A DNA stretch of 64,000 nt from Bacteroidales bacterium UBA4293 (GCA_002395835.1 DGVD01000017.1:62001-126000); one strand, 5' to 3'; shown: positions 41,911 to 51,167, counted from the first letter of the stretch. Numbers and translations: made by a program. Notes: generated by a model from the letters alone, not told the origin.

Positions 41911-44208
41911 ATGAAGGGAATGAAATACATATTGTCTTTTACTTTTGTAGCTTGTAGCTTATCGGTTGCAGCACAAAACTTGGTTCAGTATGTGGATACC
42001 CGTGTAGGCACCTCTGCCAGTACCACCCAGACAGCTGGCATGTTCGGAAAGAAGACAGAAGAATATGGTCAGACCCTTCCAGCTGTTTTGGAACCCAATG
42101 GTATGAATTTCTGGACCCCCCAAACCACCGATACGGAGCTGAAATGCAAAGCACCTTATTATTATAAAGATGATTTGTTGCAAGGTTTCCGGAATAGTCA
42201 TTGGATAGTGGGTGGTTGTACACAGGATTACGGTTCCATGACATTAATGCCAGTTAGTGGAAAACTGAAGTGCATGCCAGAGGAAAGAGCTTCTCATTTC
42301 TCACATGCGATGGAGGTAGCTACTCCTGCTTATTATAACGTTTACTTAGATGATTATCAAATCAATGCAGAAATGACCGGTAGATCCAGAAGTGCCATCT
42401 TCCGATTCGACTACCAGTCATCAGACGATGCTTATTTGGTCATCAACCCGAATAGTGATGAGGGCTTGGGGTATATAGAGGTTTTACCAGAAAAGAAGCA
42501 GATAAGAGGCTATAATCCAGTTCACAGAATCTATCAGGGAAAAGGAGAAGCAGCTGGTTTCAGCGGATTTTTTATTTTGGAATATCAGGATGAGATAGAA
42601 ACATGGGGCACTTATCATCTGGACAGTATCTTTGAACATAAACCTCAGCAGAAAAACCACGTGATTATCGGGGCTTATATCAAGTTCAAATCTTCTGGGA
42701 TAAAGGTAGTGAGAGTAGCTTCTTCTTTTACCGGATGGGAAGGATGTGAAAAGAACCTTCAGGAGGAAATTCCACATTGGGATTTTGATAAGACCCGTAA
42801 GGAACTGACTGACATTTGGAACCAGCGTCTGGGGCAGATCACATTAGGAAATGCCTCAAATACGCAGAAATCCATGTTCTACGGAGCATTTTACAGAGCT
42901 TCTTTCTTGCCACGAGAGTTTAATGATGTAGATGGAAAATACCCTTCTTTTGCTGGTGGTAGGCAAATTATGCAAGTGGCTGATGGTCATAATTATTATG
43001 AAGATTTCAGCATGTGGGATACCTATAGGGCACTTCATCCACTTATCAATATCCTTTCTCCTTCTAAGGCAAGTGATATGATGCAGAGCCTAGTGCTGAA
43101 ATATGAACAAGGTGGGTGGCTCCCCATTTTTCCCTGTTGGAACAATTATACTGCAGCCATGATAGGCGACCATGCAATAGCAGCTATAGGGGATGCCTAC
43201 GTTAAGGGAATTAGGGATTTCGACATTCAAAAGGCTTATGAAGGCATGCGGAAAAATGCATTTGAAAGCCCTTCTACCTTTGAAGAATATTCAAATGGTA
43301 TGGGACGCAGAGCACTTAAGTCGTATCTGGAATACGGATATATCCCCTTGCAGGATTCGGTTAAAGAGGCGTATCATAAAAATGAGCAGACCAGCAGAAC
43401 GTTGGAGTATGCATATGATGATTTTGTGTTGTCTCAGGTGGCTAAATTGTTAGGGAAAAAGACTGATTATGAGTTGCTTGCTCATCGTTCTATGAATTAT
43501 AAGAATGTTATCGACCCTAAAACAGGATACGCTCAGGGACGGAATGCAGATGGCACATACCTGAAACAAAATAATGCTTTTAGTTTCAGTAAGTTCATTA
43601 CTGAAGGTGCACCTTGTCATTATACTTGGTACGTACCTCATGATGTAGAAGGTTTAATGTCTTGTCAGGGTGGTAAGTCTCAATTTATTGCTAAATTGGA
43701 TTCCATGTTCAGTGAACAGAGATACTGGCATGGTAATGAACCTTGTCATCAGGTGGCATATCTGTTCAATTATGGTGGTGAACCATGGAAAAGTCAACGG
43801 GCTGTGCGCCATATTCTTGAGACGGAATATAGTAACACTCCTGGTGGTTTGGCCGGTAATGATGATGCAGGACAAATGTCTGCATGGTATTTATTTTCAT
43901 CCATCGGATTTTATCCAGTTTGTCCAGGAACACCATTTTATGTGCTGGGTAGCCCTACTTTCAGGAATCTTTCCATCAAACTAGAGAACGGAAAGACATT
44001 CAGAATTTTGGCTCCTCGTGCTTCTGAGAAGAATATTTATGTCCAGCAGGTTAAATTGAATGGGAAAAAATATACTAAAAACTATATTTCACATGAAGAT
44101 ATAGCTAATGGTGCAGTTTTGGAATTTGAAATGGGACCAGAACCCAATAAAAAATGGGGCAGTTCTCCTAAAGACTGTCCTCCAAGTTATAGTATAAAAA
44201 CTAACTGA
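41911..44208 (+). CDS. GH92 alpha-mannosidase
   Basis: 765 residues, normal length. Signal peptide to about residue 22 (…SLSVAAQ). N-terminal domain QYVDTRVGTSASTTQTAGMFG and GQTLPAVLEPNGMNFWTPQT, catalytic domain with YEDFSMWDTYRALHP, FEEYSNGMGRRALKSYLEYG and AGNDDAGQMSAWYLFSSIGFYP (Asp651/Asp652 as likely base). The N-terminal part (GMNFWTPQT…FRNSHWIVGGCTQDYGS) differs from the first GH92, so the two are not recent duplicates and probably prefer different linkages. Begins three bases after the acetyltransferase and ends one base before GH28. Confidence 0.93.
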   Translation: MKGMKYILSFTFVACSLSVAAQNLVQYVDTRVGTSASTTQTAGMFGKKTEEYGQTLPAVLEPNGMNFWTPQTTDTELKCKAPYYYKDDLLQGFRNSHWIVGGCTQDYGSMTLMPVSGKLKCMPEERASHFSHAMEVATPAYYNVYLDDYQINAEMTGRSRSAIFRFDYQSSDDAYLVINPNSDEGLGYIEVLPEKKQIRGYNPVHRIYQGKGEAAGFSGFFILEYQDEIETWGTYHLDSIFEHKPQQKNHVIIGAYIKFKSSGIKVVRVASSFTGWEGCEKNLQEEIPHWDFDKTRKELTDIWNQRLGQITLGNASNTQKSMFYGAFYRASFLPREFNDVDGKYPSFAGGRQIMQVADGHNYYEDFSMWDTYRALHPLINILSPSKASDMMQSLVLKYEQGGWLPIFPCWNNYTAAMIGDHAIAAIGDAYVKGIRDFDIQKAYEGMRKNAFESPSTFEEYSNGMGRRALKSYLEYGYIPLQDSVKEAYHKNEQTSRTLEYAYDDFVLSQVAKLLGKKTDYELLAHRSMNYKNVIDPKTGYAQGRNADGTYLKQNNAFSFSKFITEGAPCHYTWYVPHDVEGLMSCQGGKSQFIAKLDSMFSEQRYWHGNEPCHQVAYLFNYGGEPWKSQRAVRHILETEYSNTPGGLAGNDDAGQMSAWYLFSSIGFYPVCPGTPFYVLGSPTFRNLSIKLENGKTFRILAPRASEKNIYVQQVKLNGKKYTKNYISHEDIANGAVLEFEMGPEPNKKWGSSPKDCPPSYSIKTN

Positions 44209-44209
44209 T

Positions 44210-45592
44210 ATGAAGAAACTTTTATTCGCATGCTTCTGCCTGATTTTGACCGCATGTTCAGGCACTAAAGATACCTCAGTTTTCAATGTCTTGGATTATG
44301 GGGCAAAAGGTGATGGAAAGACGGATGATGCAGTAGCAATTCAAAAAGCGATAGATGAATGTAGCTTGAAAGGTGGAGGGCAGGTGCTTTTCCCCACAGG
44401 TTACACATTCCTTTCTGGACCAGTGGAATTGAAGTCAAATGTGGATATACATTTGGACGTTCAATCAACCTGGATTGCCAACCCTGATGAGAGCATCTAT
44501 ACTTTAAGTGCCTTCGGAGAGAATAGGGGTGAAGGTATGATGTGGATTTATGCAGATGGAGTGGAGAATTTGTCTTTCAGTGGAAAGGGAACCATCGATG
44601 GAAATGGTGTGGCTTTTATGGGCAAAGAATTAGAAGACAGTTATGAATTAAAACCTGTTACAGATTTTGATCCTCGTCCTCATGTGTTAACCCTGAAAGG
44701 AGTAAACCATCTTTCTATCAAGGATATAACTATTCAAAATGGTGCATATTGGACTGTTCATTTGATAGGTTGTTATGATGCTTTAATAGATGGCATCAGC
44801 TTAAAGAATAATCTAAAGATACGTAATGGTGATGGAATAGATTTAGACCATTCACGCAAAGTCCGGATTGCCAACTGTTTTATAGAAAGTGGAGACGATT
44901 GTATTTGTCTTAAGAACAGACGTGAATTCGAAGAGTATGGTCCTTGTCAAGATATCGTGGTTACTAATTGTGTAATGACAGGTCGTTCTTGTGCCATTAA
45001 GATAGGTTCAGAAAATATGGATAGTATCAGTAATGTCCTATTTGACAATTGTATCATAAAGGCAAGTAACCGTGGTTTAGGTATTCAAAACCGTGATGAA
45101 GGCACTGTCTCAAATGTAATTTTCAGTAACATGATAATAGACTGCAAATATTTTAGTGATGTATGGTGGGGGAAGGCAGAACCTATTTATGTGACTAGCT
45201 ATCCCCGTGCTGTAGGTAATCATAAAGATGCAGGATGGCGTTTCCCAAAAGGTGCTACAGAAGGTAAATGTGGAAATGTAAGTGAAATATATTTCCATAA
45301 TATTAAGTGTTATGGTGAAAATGGATGTTTTATAGGAGGAGATACCCCAGACAAAGTAAGTAACATATATTTGGAACATGTAGATTTGACATTAGAGAAA
45401 CGTACGGATTATCCAGGAAATCAATATGACAAACGTCCTTGTGTAGGAGAAGGATTTGTGGAGAGTCCAACCTACGCAGTTTATGTGGATACTGCATCAG
45501 ATATCCATATTGAAGGATTGAGAGTTAAAGTAAGAGATTCTTTTCCTGCTGAAAGATTTGGTGGGGAGATTAAAAAAATAAATGTAAAGTGA
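44210..45592 (+). CDS. GH28-family glycosidase (polygalacturonase-like) lipoprotein
   Basis: 460 residues. Lipoprotein signal MKKLLFACFCLILTAC with Cys16. The mature protein opens FNVLDYGAKGDGKTDDAVAIQKAID, standard for right-handed beta-helix GH28 enzymes. The catalytic triad region is visible: NGDGIDLD (Asp211 or Asp213), SGDDCICLK (Asp229, Asp230) and SCAIKIGSE. GH28 members cleave galacturonic or rhamnogalacturonic linkages in pectin. A pectinase-type fold among alpha-mannosidases and an alpha-GlcNAc-ase is unexpected, so it may act on another uronic-acid glycan. Starts one base after the GH92 stop. Confidence 0.9.
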   Translation: MKKLLFACFCLILTACSGTKDTSVFNVLDYGAKGDGKTDDAVAIQKAIDECSLKGGGQVLFPTGYTFLSGPVELKSNVDIHLDVQSTWIANPDESIYTLSAFGENRGEGMMWIYADGVENLSFSGKGTIDGNGVAFMGKELEDSYELKPVTDFDPRPHVLTLKGVNHLSIKDITIQNGAYWTVHLIGCYDALIDGISLKNNLKIRNGDGIDLDHSRKVRIANCFIESGDDCICLKNRREFEEYGPCQDIVVTNCVMTGRSCAIKIGSENMDSISNVLFDNCIIKASNRGLGIQNRDEGTVSNVIFSNMIIDCKYFSDVWWGKAEPIYVTSYPRAVGNHKDAGWRFPKGATEGKCGNVSEIYFHNIKCYGENGCFIGGDTPDKVSNIYLEHVDLTLEKRTDYPGNQYDKRPCVGEGFVESPTYAVYVDTASDIHIEGLRVKVRDSFPAERFGGEIKKINVK

Positions 45593-45612
45593 TAATTTAG
45601 TAGTTGAATCCT

Positions 45613-46875
45613 ATGAACCTGAGATTCTGCATTTTATTATTTGCCATTTCTCTTAGTTTTTCCTCTTATGGACAAAGCAGATTTTCCACTTTGGAAGAAT
45701 TGAGAAAGGAGTTGAAGGATTGTCCAGAAAAGAGTGGTAGCTCTTATTATGCTTATCCCGGACCTCTGCAGAATGAATATACTCCAGTCCCTAATGGTTA
45801 TTCACCAGTGTATATAAGTCATTACGGACGTCATGGATCCCGATGGGTGACAGCAGACTCTCGTTATACAGCCGTGTTGGATGTCTTAGATTCTCATGAA
45901 TTGACGGAATATGGTAAAGAAGTCCGTAAACGTTTGGAGATTGTATGGCAAGATGCCAAAGGCCGTAGTGGGGATTTAACTCGTAGAGGAGAACGTCAAC
46001 ATCACGAGATAGCATCACGTATGTTTGATAATTATCCATCATTGTTTAGAGGGCATGCAAACATTTCCGCCGTTTCAAGTACCTCCCGTCGTTGCATGAT
46101 GAGTATGATGGCTTTTTGTGAGGGTTTGAAAGAAAGGAATCCATTATTGAAGATTCATCGGTCTGCTCATGAAAGAGATATGATCTACATTAACTATGAG
46201 TCTCCTGAATTAAAAGCTTTCACCTCTAAAACTGGGGACTTTTGGAAAAAGACATTAACTCCTTTAATACGTTCTTCCATTGATCCTTCTAGATTAATTA
46301 AGAACCTTTTTGTCTCTGATTTAGAGGATGATATAAAATATGATTTCTTTGATGGCCTTTATTGGATTGTCAGTGATATCCAAAATGTTGAGTTAGGAAA
46401 TTTATCCTTGTATGACTTATTTACCGATGAGGAGCTTTTTACATATTGGACTTGTCAAAATCTTAAAATGTATGCTACTAATGGTCCTGCTCCTTTCAAT
46501 TATGGTGTAACAAGAAATAGCTCAAGAAACCTACTTAATCAAATTGTGAAAGATGCAGATGAGGCTTTGTCTGGAGGTGATATAACTGTCAATTTAAGGT
46601 TTGGTCATGATAGTGCACTTATTCGCTTGCTGACATTGATGGGAATTGCAGAATGCAATGCAAATGTTGAAGATATTCAACAGGTTTCAACATTCTGGCA
46701 GGACTTTAGGATCACACCTATGGCTGCCAATTTGCAGATTATTTTTTACAAGAATCAGGTTGGGGAGGTCAAAGTCAAATTCTTGTTGAATGAAAATGAA
46801 GTCACCCTTCTTACTAAATGTGAAACAGGTCCTTATTATGATTGGAATGTAGTTAAAAGATTTTGGGGGTATTAG
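45613..46875 (+). CDS. Secreted histidine-type phosphatase (histidine acid phosphatase clan)
   Basis: 420 residues from ATG 45613. Signal peptide (…AISLSFSSYGQ, about 1-21). The catalytic motif RHGSR is at 73-77 (nucleophile His74), and the proton-donor motif is HD at 332-333 in RFGHDSAL. Bacteroides MINPP-type phytases use HAE at that position, so this protein looks closer to HD-type acid phosphatases. It would remove phosphate from sugar or inositol phosphates in the periplasm or outside. It ends the glycosidase run; its stop overlaps the stop of the converging B3/B4 gene by four bases. Confidence 0.85.
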   Translation: MNLRFCILLFAISLSFSSYGQSRFSTLEELRKELKDCPEKSGSSYYAYPGPLQNEYTPVPNGYSPVYISHYGRHGSRWVTADSRYTAVLDVLDSHELTEYGKEVRKRLEIVWQDAKGRSGDLTRRGERQHHEIASRMFDNYPSLFRGHANISAVSSTSRRCMMSMMAFCEGLKERNPLLKIHRSAHERDMIYINYESPELKAFTSKTGDFWKKTLTPLIRSSIDPSRLIKNLFVSDLEDDIKYDFFDGLYWIVSDIQNVELGNLSLYDLFTDEELFTYWTCQNLKMYATNGPAPFNYGVTRNSSRNLLNQIVKDADEALSGGDITVNLRFGHDSALIRLLTLMGIAECNANVEDIQQVSTFWQDFRITPMAANLQIIFYKNQVGEVKVKFLLNENEVTLLTKCETGPYYDWNVVKRFWGY

Positions 46876-47534
46876 AATTCTATTATATTAAAATCACTTC
46901 CTTTGCAGTATTTAGATATTAGTTGCTTTATGTACTCTGCACATTTTATGACTTCATCTCTATTACCGTCATATCCATTAACGATACCCATAAAATGTTT
47001 GGTGTTGAGATCCATTTTGGTTCGTTCGTTATCACTAGTGGGAGTACCAATTCCACCTATTTCATCCCTATAAACAGGTAATCCTTCTATATTCAGTTGT
47101 CCACGTCCTATTCCTTCATAAGGTTCACCTAATTTTCCTATTCCTAGAGTGACGGTTTCACCTTGTATTTTATCTGCATCAAATCCTCCGATGCTATATC
47201 CATAGGCGATTGAAGCTAAATTAACTAAGTCAACCATAGTATCTATCTGATACAAATCCATGCCTTTTAATATTCTTCTGCACAATGCTTCACCAGAAGG
47301 GCGATATCTGCTAGGGTCCTTGCCACAAATTTTGTAGGTTTTACGTGTAGCTTGGATAGAAGGCATATCCTTGATGGAATCTATAGTATAGATTGATCGA
47401 TATTCAACTATGAATTTGTCAATCTCCTCCCACAACTCAGCAGAATAAGGAGTGTTTTCAACTGTGGCAAATACTGCAGCACCTATAAAATGAGGGCATG
47501 CTTGTTTTAGCTCCTCAGAGACAATGATATTCAT
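46872..47534 (-). CDS. B3/B4 domain protein (PheT-like tRNA-binding domain)
   Basis: 220 residues forming a free-standing B3/B4 domain, the fold found inside the phenylalanyl-tRNA synthetase beta subunit. Visible motifs are IQATRKTYKICGKDPSRYRPSGEALCRR (about 64-91), VDLVNLASIAYGYSIGGFDAD and GIGTPTSDNERT. Stand-alone members are suggested to recognise or edit aminoacyl-tRNA, without firm proof. It starts 22 bases after a palindromic terminator that follows rpsP and I see no promoter of its own in that gap. Converges on the phosphatase gene with a 4-base overlap. Confidence 0.85.
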   Translation of the reverse strand: MNIIVSEELKQACPHFIGAAVFATVENTPYSAELWEEIDKFIVEYRSIYTIDSIKDMPSIQATRKTYKICGKDPSRYRPSGEALCRRILKGMDLYQIDTMVDLVNLASIAYGYSIGGFDADKIQGETVTLGIGKLGEPYEGIGRGQLNIEGLPVYRDEIGGIGTPTSDNERTKMDLNTKHFMGIVNGYDGNRDEVIKCAEYIKQLISKYCKGSDFNIIEF

Positions 47535-47556
47535 TACCCAATGACTTAAAATGAAA

Positions 47557-47582
47557 CTATCCCAAGGTTAACCTTGGGATAG
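47557..47582 (-). terminator. Palindromic terminator after rpsP
   Basis: A perfect 26-base palindrome: CTATCCCAAGGTT followed directly by its reverse complement. On the minus strand it is followed by TTTCATTTT. It lies 45 bases after the rpsP stop and 22 bases before the B3/B4 start. Confidence 0.7.
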
Positions 47583-47627
47583 CAGTGTTTTGTTTGCAAG
47601 AACTTTAAAATTAATAGATTGAGGTGT

Positions 47628-48167
47628 TTAAGCCTCAGCTGGTGTAGCAGCTTCTTCAGAAGCCTCAGCATTTGCAGCAGCCTCAGCCCCAGCTTTCGCT
47701 GCAGCTTCAGCAGCCTTTTTGTCAGCTACCTTCTTTGCGATTTCTTCGTTTACCTTCTTCTCGGCATCCAAGCGAGCTGCTTCAGCAGCTTTCTTTTCAG
47801 CAGCAAGTTTCTGTGTCAACTTAGCAATGCCATTCTGCTTGTCTGCTTTCCAAGCATCAAACTTAGCTTGGCATGTTGCCTCGTCGAAAGCGCCTTTTTT
47901 AACACCACCCTGAAGATGCTTCATAAGATAAACACCTTCGTTAGATAAGATGTTACGTACAGTGTCAGTTGGCTGTGCGCCAGTGTTGACCCAATACAAT
48001 GCGCGGTCAAACTTCAAATCTACTGTGGCAGGATTGGTATTTGGATTAAAAGTACCAATTTTCTCAGTAAATCTTCCATCACGTGGAGCTCTTTCGTCAG
48101 CGATTACGATGTAGTAAAAAGCATAGCCTTTACGACCGTGGCGCTGCAATCTGATTTTTGTTGCCAT
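47628..48167 (-). CDS. rpsP: 30S ribosomal protein S16 with Ala/Lys-rich tail
   Basis: 179 residues from ATG 48167 (MATKIRLQRHGRKGYAFYYI). The S16 core is residues 1-85 or so (ADERAPRDGRFTEKIGTFNP, VDLKFDRALYWVNTGAQPTD). The remaining half is a low-complexity Ala/Lys/Glu tail (KLAAEKKAAEAARLDAEKKV, then alternating Ala/Glu), typical of Bacteroidetes S16, which is about twice the length of the E. coli protein. A 71-codon in-frame extension upstream crosses the promoter and is rejected. Transcribed from a consensus promoter with an unusual palindromic terminator. Confidence 0.95.
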   Translation of the reverse strand: MATKIRLQRHGRKGYAFYYIVIADERAPRDGRFTEKIGTFNPNTNPATVDLKFDRALYWVNTGAQPTDTVRNILSNEGVYLMKHLQGGVKKGAFDEATCQAKFDAWKADKQNGIAKLTQKLAAEKKAAEAARLDAEKKVNEEIAKKVADKKAAEAAAKAGAEAAANAEASEEAATPAEA

Positions 48168-48227
48168 AATTAATTTTAAAATTGTTATTAATGATTTGAA
48201 TATGCAAATAACTCGTATTTGCGGGCG

Positions 48228-48259
48228 CAAAATTACACTCTTTTTTTTATTTGGACAAA
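48228..48259 (-). promoter_or_regulatory. rpsP promoter
   Basis: On the minus strand TTTG (48259-48256), 20-base spacer, TAATTTTG (48235-48228): exact Bacteroidetes consensus. Leader of about 55-60 bases before the ATG. Confidence 0.7.
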
Positions 48260-48346
48260 TTTTCATTGTCTTATTTTGCAAAACTTTGTCTATTAATGTT
48301 TTATTGTATAAAAAAGAAATACCTAGGCGAAAATGGTTTAAAACCT

Positions 48347-48377
48347 TTTGTCGGTTTGGTAAAATGTCGTAAATTTG
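48347..48377 (+). promoter_or_regulatory. rseC-rnf operon promoter
   Basis: TTTG (48347-48350), 19-base spacer, TAAATTTG (48370-48377): exact consensus, 34 bases before the rseC start. Confidence 0.72.
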
Positions 48378-48411
48378 CACGGAATTTGTAAAGCATACTT
48401 AGCAAACAAAT

Positions 48412-48837
48412 ATGGGAAACACAATAGAACATGTGGGTGAAGTGGTACGAGTGGACGATTTACATGTCCAGGTCCGGATTGTTCAGACTTCGGCATGTTC
48501 TGCATGTGTGATAAAGGGACATTGTAACGCTGCTGAGAGCCAGGAGAAAATTATTGATGTTTTCAATTTGAATTTCCCCTCTTTAAAAGTGGGTGATGTA
48601 GTTAAACTTGAGGGTACTACAAGTATGGGTATGAAAGCCGTAATGTGGTCATTTGGTGTGCCTTTTCTTGTAGTGATCGTCGTTCTACTTATTTGTAAAG
48701 AGTTCCTTTCTCTCGATGATATGAATTCTGGGTTGCTATCCTTAGCATCTTTAATTCCTTATTACGGAATCTTATATTTGTTTCGGAATAGATTTGCGAA
48801 AAAATTTTCATTTACAATAAAACCTATAAATAACTAA
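48412..48837 (+). CDS. RseC/MucC-family protein (SoxR-reducing system)
   Basis: 141 residues. The N-terminal part has four clustered cysteines in SACSACVIKGHCNAAE (about 27-42), then two membrane helices (about 78-100 and 108-126). RseC-like proteins accompany RNF/RSX electron-transfer complexes; in E. coli RseC helps the Rsx complex keep SoxR reduced. First gene of the rnf operon and three bases before rnfB. Confidence 0.88.
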   Translation: MGNTIEHVGEVVRVDDLHVQVRIVQTSACSACVIKGHCNAAESQEKIIDVFNLNFPSLKVGDVVKLEGTTSMGMKAVMWSFGVPFLVVIVVLLICKEFLSLDDMNSGLLSLASLIPYYGILYLFRNRFAKKFSFTIKPINN

Positions 48838-48840
48838 CTT

Positions 48841-49794
48841 ATGAATTTAATTCTGGTTGCAGTAATCGCATTAGGAGCTATAGGTTTAATAGCAGCAGTT
48901 GTGCTCTATGTAGCTTCTAAAAAGTTTGCTGTGTTTGAAGACCCACGAATTGCTCAGGTTGCTTCTGTGCTTCCTCAAGCTAATTGTGGTGGATGCGGCT
49001 TTCCGGGTTGTTCTGGTTTTGCTGGTGCCTGTGTTAAGGCAGCAGATGCTGGTTCACTTGAGGGTAAGTTGTGTCCTGTAGGTGGCGCTCCTGTCATGGA
49101 GAAGGTTGCAGCCATCCTGGGATTAGAGGCTGTTGCATCAGAGCCTATGCTTGCAGTGGTTAGATGTAATGGTAGTTGCGAGAATCGTCCTCGAGTCGTT
49201 CAGTATGATGGAGCAATCTCTTGTCGAGTGGCTCATTCCACTTCAGGTGGTGAAACTCTTTGTTCATATGGATGCCTTGGTTGTGGTGATTGCGTTAAAG
49301 CTTGTAAATTTGATGCTATCAGAATGAATCCAGAAACAGGTCTTCCTGAAGTGGATGCTGAGAAATGTACGGCTTGTGGCGCTTGTGCTAAGGCTTGTCC
49401 TCGTAGTATCATTGAAATCAGACCTAAAGGGCGAATAGTTAAGGGTGAAGCTCGAAGAATTTGGGTCGGTTGTGTGAATAAAGATAAGGGTGCAATTGCA
49501 GGTAAAGCTTGTGCGGTTTCTTGTATAGCTTGTGGAAAGTGTCAGAAGGTATGTAAGAAAGATGCCATTACAATTGAGAATAACTTGGCATATATTGATC
49601 CAACCAAATGTATAGCTTGTGGTTTGTGTTTCAATGAATGTCCAAAACATGTTATTCATGCAAGTTTTTCAGTACCAGCCCCAAAACCTAAAGTTGTCAA
49701 GCCTGTTGAAACTACAGTGGCTTCAGTTGATGCAAGTCAGAAAAGTGTAGCTAAAGAAGTTCCAACAGTAGAAAAACAGCAGCAACAGCAGTAA
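48841..49794 (+). CDS. rnfB: RNF complex subunit B (ferredoxin-type iron-sulfur protein)
   Basis: 317 residues. N-terminal membrane anchor (about 2-24). A 4Fe-4S site of the RnfB type is CGGCGFPGCSGFAGAC (about 50-65), followed by several ferredoxin-type clusters: CLGCGDCVKAC, CTACGACAKAC, CIACGKCQKVC and CIACGLCFNEC. It is the entry point for electrons from reduced ferredoxin. The C-terminal 45 residues are low-complexity and end in a Gln run. Part of rnfBCDGEA. Confidence 0.97.
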   Translation: MNLILVAVIALGAIGLIAAVVLYVASKKFAVFEDPRIAQVASVLPQANCGGCGFPGCSGFAGACVKAADAGSLEGKLCPVGGAPVMEKVAAILGLEAVASEPMLAVVRCNGSCENRPRVVQYDGAISCRVAHSTSGGETLCSYGCLGCGDCVKACKFDAIRMNPETGLPEVDAEKCTACGACAKACPRSIIEIRPKGRIVKGEARRIWVGCVNKDKGAIAGKACAVSCIACGKCQKVCKKDAITIENNLAYIDPTKCIACGLCFNECPKHVIHASFSVPAPKPKVVKPVETTVASVDASQKSVAKEVPTVEKQQQQQ

Positions 49795-49821
49795 TAACAT
49801 TAGCAAAAAAGTTAAATTGAT

Positions 49822-51159
49822 ATGAAGACATTTAGAATTGGTGGAGTTCATCCAGCAGAAAATAAATTGTCGGCAGGTAAGCCAATTGTAACAGCCGAGC
49901 TTCCCAAGGTCGCTGTATTTCCATTGTCTCAGCATATCGGAGCTCCAGCTGTTGCTTGTGTTGCTAAGGGCGACGAAGTTAAGGTTGGCACAAAGATTGC
50001 TGATGCAGGTGGCTTTGTTTCTGCTCCTATCTTTTCATCTGTTTCTGGTAAGGTAGCCAAGATAGACACAGTTATTGATGCTAGTGGTTATCGTAAACCA
50101 GCTATTTTTATAAATGTAGTAGGTGATGAGTGGGAAGAGTCTATAGATCGTTCAGACACATTGGTGAAAGATTGTGATTTAGAACCAAAAGCTATAGTAG
50201 AGAAAATAAAAAATGCAGGGGTAGTAGGAATGGGTGGTGCTTGTTTCCCTACCCATGTGAAGCTTACTCCTCCACCTACAGCAAAACCAGAGTGCGTTAT
50301 TGTTAACGCCGTAGAGTGTGAACCTTATTTAACAGCCGATCATCAGTTGATGTTAGAGCATCCAGATGAGATTCTTGTAGGTGTAACTTTGGTCATGAAG
50401 GCCGTTAATGTAAATAAGGGATATATTGGTATAGAGAACAATAAGCCAGATGCAATCAAGTTGATGACAGAAAAGGCAGCTCAATACCCCAATATAGAAA
50501 TTGTTCCTCTAAAGGTTAAATATCCTCAAGGTGGTGAAAAGCAACTTATTGATGCAGTTATTGGTCGTCAGGTTCCAGCCCCACCAGCACTTCCTGTTAG
50601 TGTAGGTGCAATATTACAAAATGTGGGTACCATGTATGCTATTTACCAAGCAGTGCAAAAGAACAAACCACTGTTCGAGAGGGTTGTGACAGTTACTGGT
50701 AAAAGTCTTGCAAACCCAACCAATTTCTTAGCTCGTATGGGTACACCTATGAGCCAGTTAATCGATGCTTGTGGTGGTCTACCAGAAGATACAGGAAAAG
50801 TTATTGGTGGTGGTCCTATGATGGGAAAGGCATTGATGAATACAGAAGTGCCAATTTGTAAAGGCTCATCCGGTGTGCTTATTATGAATCAGAAGGAGGC
50901 TAAGCGAGCTGAGGCAGAACCTTGTATCCGCTGTGCTAAGTGCGTAAGCGCCTGTCCAATGGGTTTGGAGCCATATTTGTTGGCAAACTGTTCTTCTATG
51001 GCTGATTGGGAACGTGATGAAAAAGAAGATATCACTTCATGTATTGAATGTGGTAGTTGTCAGTTCACTTGTCCATCACATCGACCACTGCTTGATATGA
51101 TTCGTTTGGGTAAATCTACCGTAATGGGTATTATCCGTGCCCGTAATGCTAAAAAATAA
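49822..51159 (+). CDS. rnfC: RNF complex subunit C (NADH-binding, FMN and iron-sulfur)
   Basis: 445 residues. GMGGACFPTHVKL (about 134-146) and EPYLTADHQLMLE form the NADH/FMN-binding Rossmann-like region, homologous to complex I 51-kDa subunits. Two 4Fe-4S motifs lie near the C terminus: CIRCAKCVSACPMGLEP and CIECGSCQFTCPSHRP. It transfers electrons between NAD and the membrane subunits. Starts 27 bases after rnfB. Confidence 0.97.
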   Translation: MKTFRIGGVHPAENKLSAGKPIVTAELPKVAVFPLSQHIGAPAVACVAKGDEVKVGTKIADAGGFVSAPIFSSVSGKVAKIDTVIDASGYRKPAIFINVVGDEWEESIDRSDTLVKDCDLEPKAIVEKIKNAGVVGMGGACFPTHVKLTPPPTAKPECVIVNAVECEPYLTADHQLMLEHPDEILVGVTLVMKAVNVNKGYIGIENNKPDAIKLMTEKAAQYPNIEIVPLKVKYPQGGEKQLIDAVIGRQVPAPPALPVSVGAILQNVGTMYAIYQAVQKNKPLFERVVTVTGKSLANPTNFLARMGTPMSQLIDACGGLPEDTGKVIGGGPMMGKALMNTEVPICKGSSGVLIMNQKEAKRAEAEPCIRCAKCVSACPMGLEPYLLANCSSMADWERDEKEDITSCIECGSCQFTCPSHRPLLDMIRLGKSTVMGIIRARNAKK

Positions 51160-51167
51160 GAAAAACT

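Noticed and set aside
41911..44208. Second GH92 as a recent duplicate of the first
   Set aside because: Shared catalytic motifs only; the N-terminal regions and lengths differ strongly, so they are separate family members.
48168..48380. In-frame 71-codon N-terminal extension of rpsP
   Set aside because: It covers the promoter and precedes the universal S16 start MATKIRLQRHGRKG.
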